Source: Peptococcaceae bacterium
GTDB lineage: Bacteria; Bacillota; Peptococcia; DRI-13; UBA5745
NCBI GenBank assembly: GCA_031264885.1
Contig: JAISDM010000231.1
Coordinates: 1-14,383 of the forward strand
DNA length: 14,383 bases
Reading direction: 5' to 3'
Shown: positions 5,372 through 11,344 of the stretch, piece after piece
How positions within the stretch are numbered: position 1 is the stretch's first letter
How the letters are laid out: every line of letters begins with the position of its first letter
Translations under genes and position numbers: made by a program
The notes under the pieces: model-generated
Told to the model about the DNA's origin: nothing
Database searches by the model: none
Seen by the model: the letters and a program-made list of their open reading frames with translations, nothing else

Positions 5372-8050
5372 ATGGCTCAGATTCAGGCGTTACAGCAGCA
5401 GGTTATAAGGGCGCTGACCCAGGCGGGGCTTCCGGAATTGACGCCGGGGGACCGCATGGCGGCTGTGGTGCTGCGGAAAGACGGGGATCAGTACCTGTTT
5501 CAAAACCGGCTCATGCTGTTCAAGGGGGAGAGCGACGTCCCGCTGAATCCGGGCGATACCCTTCAATTGCGGTATGAGGGATTGCAGGACGGAAAGATGG
5601 TGCTGAGGGAGCTGACTCAGTCCGGGAACGGAACCGCGCGGACAGACTTGGCGCAGGCGACGCTGCGCGTGGACGCGGGCTCCATTATGAAAGGGGCGCA
5701 GACGGAGGTTCTGTCGGCGGGGCAGCAGTTCTTCGCCGCCGTGATTTCCAGGGAGGGCGACAGTTACCTGCTGAGAAAGGGCGACGGATTCTTCCTGGCT
5801 CAGTCCGATATTGTGATGGAGCCGGGGGAGAAGGGGATTTTTACCGTCAAAAGCCAGAACCAGGGTGTGCTTGAGATCGTCAGATCCGATGAGAGCCAGG
5901 TCTGGGAGGCGCCCGGGGAGAGCGGGCAGGATGGGGTCCAGGTGACCATCAGTGAGATGGCCAAGCGGATGGCGTCTTATTATCAGCGGACTCAACAGGG
6001 GGGCTTGGCGGGCGCCGCCGGGAAACCCGCGTTGGCTCAGGCCGGGACGGCGGGACAGGCGGCTGCGGCGGCGGCTGCCGCGGCGCGGGGCCAGGCGGCG
6101 GAAGGACAGGGCGCCGGGGCTGGACCGGGTTCCGCAGAGGGGGACGCGGGCGCTGTGCCGGGTTCCGCGGGGAGCGGGACGGCCGCGGATGTCGTGGCCG
6201 GGCTGGGTTCCGCAGCGGGGGACGCGGCTGGGCTGGGTTCCGCCGATGGGAGCGCGGGCGCGGGTTTGATGGTTGGAGATGCGGCCGGCGGGGCTGTACC
6301 CGGCGGCTTGTCTGGCGCGTCCGCCGCGGGTGAGACGGGCGCGGGCGGTTTGGGTTTGACGAATGAGACGACCGCGGGCGGTTTGACCGCGGGCGGGATC
6401 GGAACAGGCGACGTGTCTTCCGCCGGGGGATCGCCGGGGGCGGCCCCGGCGCCGGGGCAGGGACCGGAGGGGCAGGGCGCCCCGGCCGGGGGCGCGGCCG
6501 CCGGGGCTGAGACGGGCTCCGCGGCGGTTGGCGCGGGCGCGGCGGCCGGGGCTGGGCTGGGTTCCGCGGTGGCCGGCGCGGCTGCCGGATTGATCGGCGG
6601 GGCGGCGGCGGGCGCGGCTGTGGCCGCCGGTTTGGCGGGGCAAGCGGCTGCGGGCGGTTTGACGAATGAGACGGACGCGGGCGGTTTGGCTGCGGGCGGG
6701 ATCGGAACGGGTGATGTGTCTTCCGCTGGGGGATCGCCGGGGGCGGCCCCGGCGCCGGGCCAGGCGGACGCGGGCCAGGGTGTGGCGGGGCAGGGCGCCC
6801 CGGCCGGATCCGGATCCGCGGCGACCGGCGCGGACGCGGCCGTCGGGCCGGGTTCCGCGGGCGGAAGCGCGGCCACAGCCGCCGGATCGGGTTCCGCGGC
6901 GGCCGGGGCTGGCGCCGGGCCGGGATCCGCCGCCGGATTGACCGGCGGAAGCACAGCCGTCGGTTTGGCCGGCGGAAGCGCCGCCGCCGGATTGAGCGGC
7001 GAGGTTTTGCCGGGCGCGGCCATGGTCGGAACCGCCGGCTTGCAGGGCGAAGCGGCTGCCGGCCGCATGACAAACGAGGCCGGAACGGGCCATTTGGCGG
7101 CGGCTGGAACCGGAACGGGCGAGGCGTCTTCCGCCGAAGGATCGGCGGCGGCTTCGGAGGCAGCTTCGATGGTAACTTCGGGGGCGGCTTCGGGGGCCGC
7201 CGGGGCCGCCGGACAGACCGCTGCCGTGCCGCTTTTCGCCCTCTTGGAGGGTATGGAAAAACTGTCGCAGGCCCAGATGATTGCCGACGCTATGTCAAAG
7301 ACCGGGGACGAATCGGCGAAGGAGCCTGTTTTGGCCACGGTGGTCCGGGAACTGTCGGGCCAAACCGGACCGTTTTTTCACCATGTGGGAGAGAAACTCA
7401 ATTTGACGGTCATGGGAAAAATAGGAAACGGATACATTGTGAAATCCGGGACGGATTTGCTCCTGATCAACATCCAGGATCAGTTAACACGAGGGGAGCA
7501 GGCGCTGTTTGTGGTTTTGTCCGATTCCAAAAAACAGTCGGTCCTGAAGCGGATATCCCAGGGCCCGGAAAAACCCATGGACGACGCGGAAAAAACCCAG
7601 CAGGTGCTGCGCCGTTTCGGTGTCGCCGGGGCGCGGGATATGCAGACGGTTCAAGCGCATGCCCGCAAGATTCCGGGGGAACAGACGGCCGCTCTCAGGT
7701 ATCTGCTGGATCCGAACCTGCTGGCGGCGGTGCTGATGCCGGAACAGGCGCGGCAGGTGTATCAGCGGGTGGAAGTGACCCAGTATCAGGGCGGCGTGGG
7801 ACGGGAAGAGTCTTATGAGATCGCGCTTTGCCTGGATTTGGAATATTTGGGGCATTTGGAGATATCCATACGCTGGACGCAGGGAATGATCACGACCCGG
7901 ATTTGGGCGGATTCCGCGGAAACGGAAATGGATCTGGCCCGGCGCAAGGAGGAGATGGAAGCCCTGGGCATGTACCTGGAGGTCGTCCCGTTTCCCATGG
8001 GGCCGCTGGTCGAGCGGGATTATTCGGTGACTTTGGATATGAAGGCGTGA
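5372..8050 (+). CDS. FliK-like (flagellar hook-length control type) protein with large Ala/Gly-rich linker
   Basis: 892 residues, no signal peptide. Two similar beta-rich modules are at about 27-80 and 117-170, each with a pattern like gdxyLlxxGxxxfLxxSdxxlxPGexxxlxV. A third copy is at about 675-730 (TVMGKIGNGYIVKSGTDLLL). Between them, residues about 208-617 are almost entirely Gly, Ala and Ser. They include a 35-residue block starting LTNET repeated 101 residues later and a weaker third copy starting MTNEAG. The C-terminal 90 residues (ALCLDLEYLGHLEISIRW...ADSAETEMDLARRKEEMEALGM) fit the FliK C-terminal domain, which contacts FlhB and ends hook growth. The next gene encodes an FlhB C-terminal domain 4 nt away, strongly supporting this reading. 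ATG at 5372 has AGAGGGGG (5359-5366) upstream. Bacillus ylqG-ylqH is the likely counterpart. The function outside flagella is unknown. Confidence 0.68.
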   Translation: MAQIQALQQQVIRALTQAGLPELTPGDRMAAVVLRKDGDQYLFQNRLMLFKGESDVPLNPGDTLQLRYEGLQDGKMVLRELTQSGNGTARTDLAQATLRVDAGSIMKGAQTEVLSAGQQFFAAVISREGDSYLLRKGDGFFLAQSDIVMEPGEKGIFTVKSQNQGVLEIVRSDESQVWEAPGESGQDGVQVTISEMAKRMASYYQRTQQGGLAGAAGKPALAQAGTAGQAAAAAAAAARGQAAEGQGAGAGPGSAEGDAGAVPGSAGSGTAADVVAGLGSAAGDAAGLGSADGSAGAGLMVGDAAGGAVPGGLSGASAAGETGAGGLGLTNETTAGGLTAGGIGTGDVSSAGGSPGAAPAPGQGPEGQGAPAGGAAAGAETGSAAVGAGAAAGAGLGSAVAGAAAGLIGGAAAGAAVAAGLAGQAAAGGLTNETDAGGLAAGGIGTGDVSSAGGSPGAAPAPGQADAGQGVAGQGAPAGSGSAATGADAAVGPGSAGGSAATAAGSGSAAAGAGAGPGSAAGLTGGSTAVGLAGGSAAAGLSGEVLPGAAMVGTAGLQGEAAAGRMTNEAGTGHLAAAGTGTGEASSAEGSAAASEAASMVTSGAASGAAGAAGQTAAVPLFALLEGMEKLSQAQMIADAMSKTGDESAKEPVLATVVRELSGQTGPFFHHVGEKLNLTVMGKIGNGYIVKSGTDLLLINIQDQLTRGEQALFVVLSDSKKQSVLKRISQGPEKPMDDAEKTQQVLRRFGVAGARDMQTVQAHARKIPGEQTAALRYLLDPNLLAAVLMPEQARQVYQRVEVTQYQGGVGREESYEIALCLDLEYLGHLEISIRWTQGMITTRIWADSAETEMDLARRKEEMEALGMYLEVVPFPMGPLVERDYSVTLDMKA
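5994..7222. repeat. Coding minisatellite-like region with a 303-bp-spaced duplicated block
   Basis: This GC-rich low-complexity DNA encodes the Ala/Gly linker of the FliK-like protein. A 105-nt block at 6356-6460 recurs with few changes at 6659-6763, offset exactly 303 bp (101 codons), and a diverged third start occurs at 7067. A short motif around GGGTTCCGC, encoding Gly-Ser-Ala, recurs many times. All spacings keep the reading frame, consistent with expansion by slippage or recombination under selection for an open frame. Confidence 0.85.
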
Positions 8051-8054
8051 TATA

Positions 8055-8330
8055 ATGGCTGAGCGGAAAAAAGCGGTCGCGATTCAATATAATGAAGAGA
8101 TCCCTGTGCCGAAGGTGGTGGCCGTGGGGCAGGGGATCATCGCCGAAAAAATCATTGAGGCGGCCATTGCCTGCGACGTGCCCATCGTCGAGGATAAGGA
8201 AGTGGTGGCGAAACTGGTGCAGCTGCCTTTGGGCGGGGAAATACCCGAAGAAATGTACGAGGCGGTGGCGAAGATTCTGGCGTTCTTGTACAAGATGGAT
8301 TATGAGCGCGGCGTCATGAGCAGGAGGTGA
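8055..8330 (+). CDS. Stand-alone FlhB C-terminal domain protein (YlqH-like)
   Basis: 91 residues covering only the cytoplasmic C-terminal part of FlhB/YscU export proteins. KKAVAIQYNEEIPVPKVVA corresponds to the AVALKY...APKVVAKG stretch just after the family's NPTH autocleavage site. VPIVED and GGEIPEEMYEAVAKILAFLY match the VPIVE and IPEELYxAVAxxLA segments. There are no membrane helices, and NPTH itself is absent because the protein starts just past it. Such stand-alone domains include Bacillus YlqH and Helicobacter FlhX, which was reported able to replace a deleted FlhB C-domain. The gene starts 4 nt after the FliK-like gene, its natural interaction partner. The ribosome binding site is weak (AAGGCG), so translational coupling is likely. 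Its last codons contain the AGGAGG used by the next gene. Confidence 0.88.
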   Translation: MAERKKAVAIQYNEEIPVPKVVAVGQGIIAEKIIEAAIACDVPIVEDKEVVAKLVQLPLGGEIPEEMYEAVAKILAFLYKMDYERGVMSRR

Positions 8331-8335
8331 AGCCA

Positions 8336-8995
8336 TTGAGCGGGCCGGTGACCGTTGTGGGCCGGGAGAAGGGCTATGAGGTTTCCATCCGGTCGGATCG
8401 CGCGGTTTTGTCGGATTATACCCGGGCTATGGAGGCGTTTATCGATACGAACGAGTACCGCCGCCTGAGGGCGGAGACGAACCGCTGCAAGGGCTGCGAT
8501 ATATGCTGCCGTGAGCGGGCGCCGCTGACGGCGGTGGATCTGTGGATTCTGAAGGAGAACGCGGAGAAAGGGCTGGATTGGAGGTCTTTTTTCCAGCGCT
8601 TCGTGACGGTGCGGGTTTTTTCCGGAGGGGTGGACATTGTTCTGGCCAGGGACGGGGACGACAACTGTGTTTTTTTGGACTCGGGGAGGGGTTTGTGCGG
8701 CATGTATCCCTACCGGCCTCTGGTGTGCAGCACCTATATCTGCGCTCAGGCGTCGCCTTCCGCCCAACTGTTCCGGAGCAGTGTGGTCAACGGGGGAGAG
8801 GACGCGGCGGTCGGTCTGTGGTACGCGCAAACCGCGGAAGAGGGCCTGGTGGTTCATGAATGTGAGGATTTCGATCCCGGGTTGCTGGAGATACCGCCGG
8901 AAAATGTTTGGAATGTCAGCAAAAATTATGATAACATATTGATCCGGGAGGTGATTTCGGGGGAGCTTTGGAAGCGTTTGGAGGGAAAACCTTGA
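8336..8995 (+). CDS. YkgJ-family cysteine-cluster protein (predicted zinc/iron binding)
   Basis: About 219 residues, soluble. The signature cluster is RCKGCDICC (Cys 51, 54, 57, 58), followed by Cys 111 (DNCVFLD), Cys 121 (GRGLCGMYPYRP), Cys 131 and Cys 136 (LVCSTYIC). This is the usual arrangement of the YkgJ/UPF0153 family, described as zinc- or iron-chelating or as Fe-S proteins; no reaction is established. I place the start at TTG 8336 because AGGAGG (8322-8327) lies 8 nt upstream. The alternative GTG at 8327 overlaps that ribosome binding site. The stop TGA overlaps the TrmL start as TTGA, a tight coupling. A role with the neighbouring tRNA methyltransferase or with the FliK/FlhB pair is possible but is only inferred from position. 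Confidence 0.82.
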   Translation: MSGPVTVVGREKGYEVSIRSDRAVLSDYTRAMEAFIDTNEYRRLRAETNRCKGCDICCRERAPLTAVDLWILKENAEKGLDWRSFFQRFVTVRVFSGGVDIVLARDGDDNCVFLDSGRGLCGMYPYRPLVCSTYICAQASPSAQLFRSSVVNGGEDAAVGLWYAQTAEEGLVVHECEDFDPGLLEIPPENVWNVSKNYDNILIREVISGELWKRLEGKP

Positions 8996-9453
8996 TCCAT
9001 ATCGTTTTGGTTGAGCCGGAGATTCCCGCCAATACCGGCAACATCGCCCGTACCTGCGCGGTGACGGGGGCGGTGCTGCACTTGGTGGAGCCGCTGGGAT
9101 ATGTGGTGGACGATAAGCGTTTGAAGCGGGCGGGGCTGGATTATTGGCATTTGCTGGATGTCCGGATGTATCCCGGATTGGACGCTTTTATGGAGGCGCA
9201 TGGAAAGGAGCCCCTGTTTATGATCAGCACCAGGGGCGGAATGTTCTATACGGAGACTGTATACCCCGAGGCTGCTTTTTTTCTGTTTGGAAAGGAGACC
9301 CGCGGGCTGCCGGAGGACTTGCTGGAGGCTTATCCGGAGACGACTGTCCGGATTCCCATGCTGCCTCAGGCGCGGTCTTTGAATCTGAGCAACGCGGTGG
9401 CGGTGGTGGTCTTTGAGGCGCTGCGCCAGCGGGGATTCCCGAGGATGGTATAG
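8992..9453 (+). CDS. trmL: tRNA (cytidine(34)-2'-O)-methyltransferase, SPOUT family
   Basis: 153 residues, the usual TrmL size. It transfers a methyl group from S-adenosylmethionine to the 2'-hydroxyl of the wobble nucleotide in certain leucine tRNAs. SPOUT-knot motifs are all visible: EPEIPANTGNIARTC at the N-terminus (motif 1), LFGKETRGLPEDLL (motif 2) and IPMLPQARSLNLSNAVAVVVFEALR (motif 3 in pieces: IPM, then SLNLSNAVAVVVFEALR). TTG at 8992 is chosen: GGAGGG (8980-8985) is 6 nt upstream, and the protein then begins IHIVLVEPEIP as homologues do. The upstream TTG at 8968 would add eight residues without support. It overlaps the previous gene by 4 nt. No plus-strand terminator is seen after it. 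Directly downstream the DNA carries signals on the opposite strand. It is the last gene of the long co-oriented cluster. Confidence 0.93.
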   Translation: MIHIVLVEPEIPANTGNIARTCAVTGAVLHLVEPLGYVVDDKRLKRAGLDYWHLLDVRMYPGLDAFMEAHGKEPLFMISTRGGMFYTETVYPEAAFFLFGKETRGLPEDLLEAYPETTVRIPMLPQARSLNLSNAVAVVVFEALRQRGFPRMV

Positions 9454-9600
9454 AAAAAACCCCGGTTGGCGCGGCGGACGCAACTTTCGCCTAGAAATTC
9501 TAAAACGCTCCGCCTAATCGGCCGTCATCCTCACCTTTCACCGGGAGCGGGCGCATACCCAGGGATTCCCGAAAGAGGTATAAAAAAAGCCCCCGGTCGG
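9432..9600. repeat. Imperfect 38-bp direct repeats bracketing the trmL-tRNA spacer
   Basis: Bases 9432-9469 (end of trmL and the A-tract beyond it) recur at 9562-9600, offset 130 nt. Both copies contain GGGATTCCCGA, then GGTATA, an A-tract and CCCCGGT. About 31 of 38 positions agree, with a one-base gap. On the minus strand each copy is a GC stem followed by T's. The first copy includes the last codons of trmL, so the second may be a relic duplicate of that end or a repeated element boundary. Confidence 0.55.
9454..9547 (-). ncRNA. Candidate structured RNA between tRNA-Arg and trmL (tentative)
   Basis: Read on the minus strand, CTCCCGGT (9547-9540) pairs with ACCGGGG (9466-9460) and is followed at once by six T's (9459-9454), like a closing helix with a U-tail. 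Inside it, GGCGGA (9514-9509) pairs with TCCGCC (9478-9473), and a small TAGA/TCTA hairpin lies within. No protein frame is plausible. It lies downstream of the tRNA terminator and shows no clear promoter of its own, so transcription would need readthrough or an unseen start. It may instead be a dispersed repeat. No Rfam family is recognised by eye. Confidence 0.3.
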
Positions 9601-9604
9601 GGGC
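9582..9604 (-). terminator. Intrinsic terminator of tRNA-Arg
   Basis: On the minus strand GCCCCCG and CGGGGGC (9604-9589) form a 7-bp GC stem with a 2-nt loop, followed by seven T's (9588-9582). It begins about 10 nt after the encoded CCA end of the tRNA. There is no T-tract on the plus strand, so it acts only on minus-strand transcripts. Confidence 0.85.
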
Positions 9605-9614
9605 GGGTGAAGCG

Positions 9615-9689
9615 TGGTACGCCTGGCAGGGATCGAACCTGCGCTCCTGGCTCCGGAGGCCAGTGCTCTATCCACTGAGCTACAGGCGC
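9615..9689 (-). tRNA. tRNA-Arg (anticodon CCG)
   Basis: 75 nt including an encoded CCA. Read on the minus strand: acceptor GCGCCTG with CAGGCGT (first pair G-U), D-arm GCTC-AGTGGATA-GAGC, anticodon stem CTGGC/GCCAG with loop CTCCGGA, giving anticodon CCG. A 4-nt variable loop is followed by T-arm GCAGG-TTCGATC-CCTGC and discriminator A. It decodes CGG arginine codons, which are common in the neighbouring genes. It has its own promoter and terminator, so it is a single-gene unit facing trmL. Confidence 0.97.
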
Positions 9690-9708
9690 GTGTATTTGGG
9701 ACAAAGGA

Positions 9709-9737
9709 ATTATAGCACGTTTATGGAATCATTTCAA
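9709..9737 (-). promoter_or_regulatory. Sigma-A promoter of tRNA-Arg
   Basis: On the minus strand, TTGAAA (9737-9732), a 17-nt spacer and a perfect TATAAT (9714-9709) predict a start near 9702. That is about 12 nt before the mature tRNA 5' end, leaving a short leader for RNase P removal. Confidence 0.85.
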
Positions 9738-9771
9738 CCGCTATTTTTAAGGGGCTGTGATTCGCGGTTTG

Positions 9772-9797
9772 AAAAAATTCCCCTCCTGGGAGGGGAA
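9772..9797 (-). terminator. Minus-strand terminator-like hairpin upstream of the tRNA promoter
   Basis: TTCCCCTCC (9778-9786) pairs with GGAGGGGAA (9789-9797), a 9-bp perfect stem. On the minus strand it is followed by six T's (9777-9772). It would stop transcripts coming from the right before the tRNA promoter. No minus-strand gene is recognised between it and 14268, so its partner transcript is unknown; it may simply insulate the tRNA unit. Confidence 0.55.
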
Positions 9798-9829
9798 TGG
9801 GAAAAGATGGGCGCGTTTTCGGACGGGTT

Positions 9830-9898
9830 CGGGCGGCAGGATGCCGCCCCTACGGTACCGTGTATGCCGCGTTTGTAGGGGCGGCATCCTGCCGCCCG
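9830..9898. repeat. REPIN-like inverted pair of REP cores, upstream of the adenosylhomocysteinase gene
   Basis: Two 24-nt arms (9830-9853 and 9875-9898) are exact reverse complements, separated by 21 nt. Each arm is GTAG followed by GGGCGGCA-TCC-TGCCGCCC and a G, itself an 8-bp hairpin. The GTAG heads face inward. Single-strand extrusion would give a long hairpin or two small ones. The same core is at 349-680 and 11238-11306. Confidence 0.92.
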
Positions 9899-9901
9899 CC
9901 C

Positions 9902-9930
9902 TTGATAGACGTGGGTTTCCAAATTATGAA
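9902..9930 (+). promoter_or_regulatory. Possible promoter for the adenosylhomocysteinase gene
   Basis: TTGATA (9902-9907), a 17-nt spacer and TATGAA (9925-9930) lie just after the inverted repeat pair. The -10 box is weak (4 of 6). The predicted start near 9937 leaves a leader of about 19 nt containing the ribosome binding site AGGGGG, too short for an S-adenosylhomocysteine riboswitch. Confidence 0.4.
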
Positions 9931-9955
9931 TCGCATTTCAAGGGGGAAAAAAACA

Positions 9956-11224
9956 ATGGGTGAGAATGTCAACGAGGCTGTCATCAATGAGTCTGTGATC
10001 CGGGATATCGGGCTGGCCCCCGCCGGTGAGGCAAAAATTCACTGGGTCAGTCAATATACGCATTTGCTGAATCATATTCAGGCTGATTTTGAAAAAAACC
10101 GGCCTTTTGCCGGGCGAAGGATAGGGGTATGTCTCCATTTGGAGGCCAAAACCGCTCATTTTGTGAGGATATTGAAGAGAGGCGGGGCGGATGTGACTGT
10201 GGTTCCGTCCAATCCTTTGTCCACTCAGGATGATGTGGTGGCGGCGCTGGTCCGGAGCGGGGTTCGGGCCTTCGCCCGTCATGGCTGTGACGCCGCCGAA
10301 TATCAGGAATGTCATATGCGGCTTCTGAGTCTGGAGCCGGATTTGATCGTGGACGACGGGGGGGATCTGGTGACGGCTTTGCACGCGCGTTTCCCTCATT
10401 TGATTCCCGGGGTCGCCGGCGCCTGTGAGGAAACCACCACGGGGCTGGCGCGCCTGCGCGCCATGGAGAAGGCGAAGGCGCTGAAGATTCCCGTGATCGC
10501 GGTCAACGACGCGCAGATGAAATATTTGTTTGACAACCGCTACGGAACCGGACAGTCGGTTTGGGACAGCGTTATGCACACGACGAACTTGGTGGTCGCC
10601 GGCAAGACGGTGGTGGTGGCGGGGTATGGCTGGTGCGGCAAGGGTGTGGCCATGCGCGCCAAGGGATTGGGCGCCAGGGTTGTCGTCACGGAAGTGGATC
10701 CTGTGAAGGCTGTGGAAGCCTGCATGGACGGGTTTGAGGTGATGCCCATGACGCACGCGGCTTTGCTGGGGCATTTCTTCATTACGGTGACGGGGAATAA
10801 GAATGTCATCCATGAAGCGCACATCCGGCTGATGCAGGACGGGGCGATTTTGGCCAACGCGGGGCATTTTGACGTGGAGATATCCAAGCCGGCGCTGAAC
10901 GCTTTGAGCCGGGCGCATTATGAGATGAAGCCCAATGTGGAAGCGTATGAAATGCAGGACGGCCGAAAGATTATTTTGCTGGCGGAGGGCAGGCTGGTCA
11001 ACTTGGCCTCGGGCTTCGGGCATCCCGCGGAGATCATGGATATGTCCTTTGCCATTCAGGCGCTGAGTCTGGAATATATTGCCACGGGCAAGGCGAAATT
11101 GAGCCCGGGCGTGATCTCCGTTCCCGGGGAATTGGATGAAAAGGTGGCCCGGCTGCGTCTGCTGACCACCCATAAGGAGATCGACGCGCTGACGCAGGAA
11201 CAGATCGATTATATGAATTCATAA
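9956..11224 (+). CDS. ahcY: Adenosylhomocysteinase (S-adenosylhomocysteine hydrolase)
   Basis: 422 residues, cytoplasmic, NAD-dependent. It splits S-adenosylhomocysteine into adenosine and homocysteine, removing the inhibitory product of methyltransferases. Family motifs in order: CLHLEAKTA (59-67), SNPLSTQDD (85-93), DDGGDL (133-138), CEETTTG (157-163), NDAQMKYLFDNRYGTGQS (184-201) holding the substrate-binding Lys, Asp and Asn, the NAD-binding GYGWCGKGVA (223-232), NAGHFDVEI (301-309) and GFGHPAEIMD (353-362). Length and the short C-terminus, without the terminal Lys/Tyr tail of longer enzymes, fit the compact type found in thermophiles and archaea. ATG at 9956 is preceded by AGGGGG (9941-9946). 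The in-frame upstream extension only translates the inverted repeat and is not coding. It is flanked on both sides by REP-like inverted pairs and is probably transcribed alone. Confidence 0.95.
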   Translation: MGENVNEAVINESVIRDIGLAPAGEAKIHWVSQYTHLLNHIQADFEKNRPFAGRRIGVCLHLEAKTAHFVRILKRGGADVTVVPSNPLSTQDDVVAALVRSGVRAFARHGCDAAEYQECHMRLLSLEPDLIVDDGGDLVTALHARFPHLIPGVAGACEETTTGLARLRAMEKAKALKIPVIAVNDAQMKYLFDNRYGTGQSVWDSVMHTTNLVVAGKTVVVAGYGWCGKGVAMRAKGLGARVVVTEVDPVKAVEACMDGFEVMPMTHAALLGHFFITVTGNKNVIHEAHIRLMQDGAILANAGHFDVEISKPALNALSRAHYEMKPNVEAYEMQDGRKIILLAEGRLVNLASGFGHPAEIMDMSFAIQALSLEYIATGKAKLSPGVISVPGELDEKVARLRLLTTHKEIDALTQEQIDYMNS

Positions 11225-11237
11225 AGCGCGGCGGTCC

Positions 11238-11306
11238 CGGGCGGCAGGATGCCGCCCCTACGGTATCGCGGATGATGTATCTGTAGGGGCGGCATTCTGC
11301 CGCCCG
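11238..11306. repeat. REPIN-like inverted pair of REP cores, downstream of the adenosylhomocysteinase gene
   Basis: Arms at 11238-11261 and 11283-11306 are reverse complements except for one base in the 3-nt loop of the second arm (TTC for TCC), which leaves its stem intact. The spacer is 21 nt, the same as in the pair at 9830-9898. The first spacer bases after CTAC (CGGTA) are also shared with that pair and with the tandem array. Confidence 0.9.
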
Positions 11307-11344
11307 TCCCTGGCAGAAAGCATAGAAAATTGTGGAGACGGCGA

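Noticed and set aside
5390..7338. Long minus-strand and alternate-frame open frames (up to 567 codons) opposite the FliK-like gene
   Set aside because: The GC-rich Ala/Gly repeat region lacks AT-rich stop codons in all frames; the translations are Arg/Pro-rich low complexity, the mark of shadow frames.
9466..9678. 70-codon plus-strand frame between trmL and the tRNA
   Set aside because: It passes through the tRNA gene and its terminator on the opposite strand and has no ribosome binding site.
9899..9955. S-adenosylhomocysteine riboswitch before the hydrolase gene
   Set aside because: The space between the REP pair and the start codon is about 57 nt and lacks the conserved helices; only a promoter-like sequence and ribosome binding site are seen.
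9797..9955. N-terminal extension of the adenosylhomocysteinase from an upstream ATG
   Set aside because: The extension would only translate the inverted repeat pair, while ATG 9956 has a ribosome binding site and gives the family's normal N-terminus.
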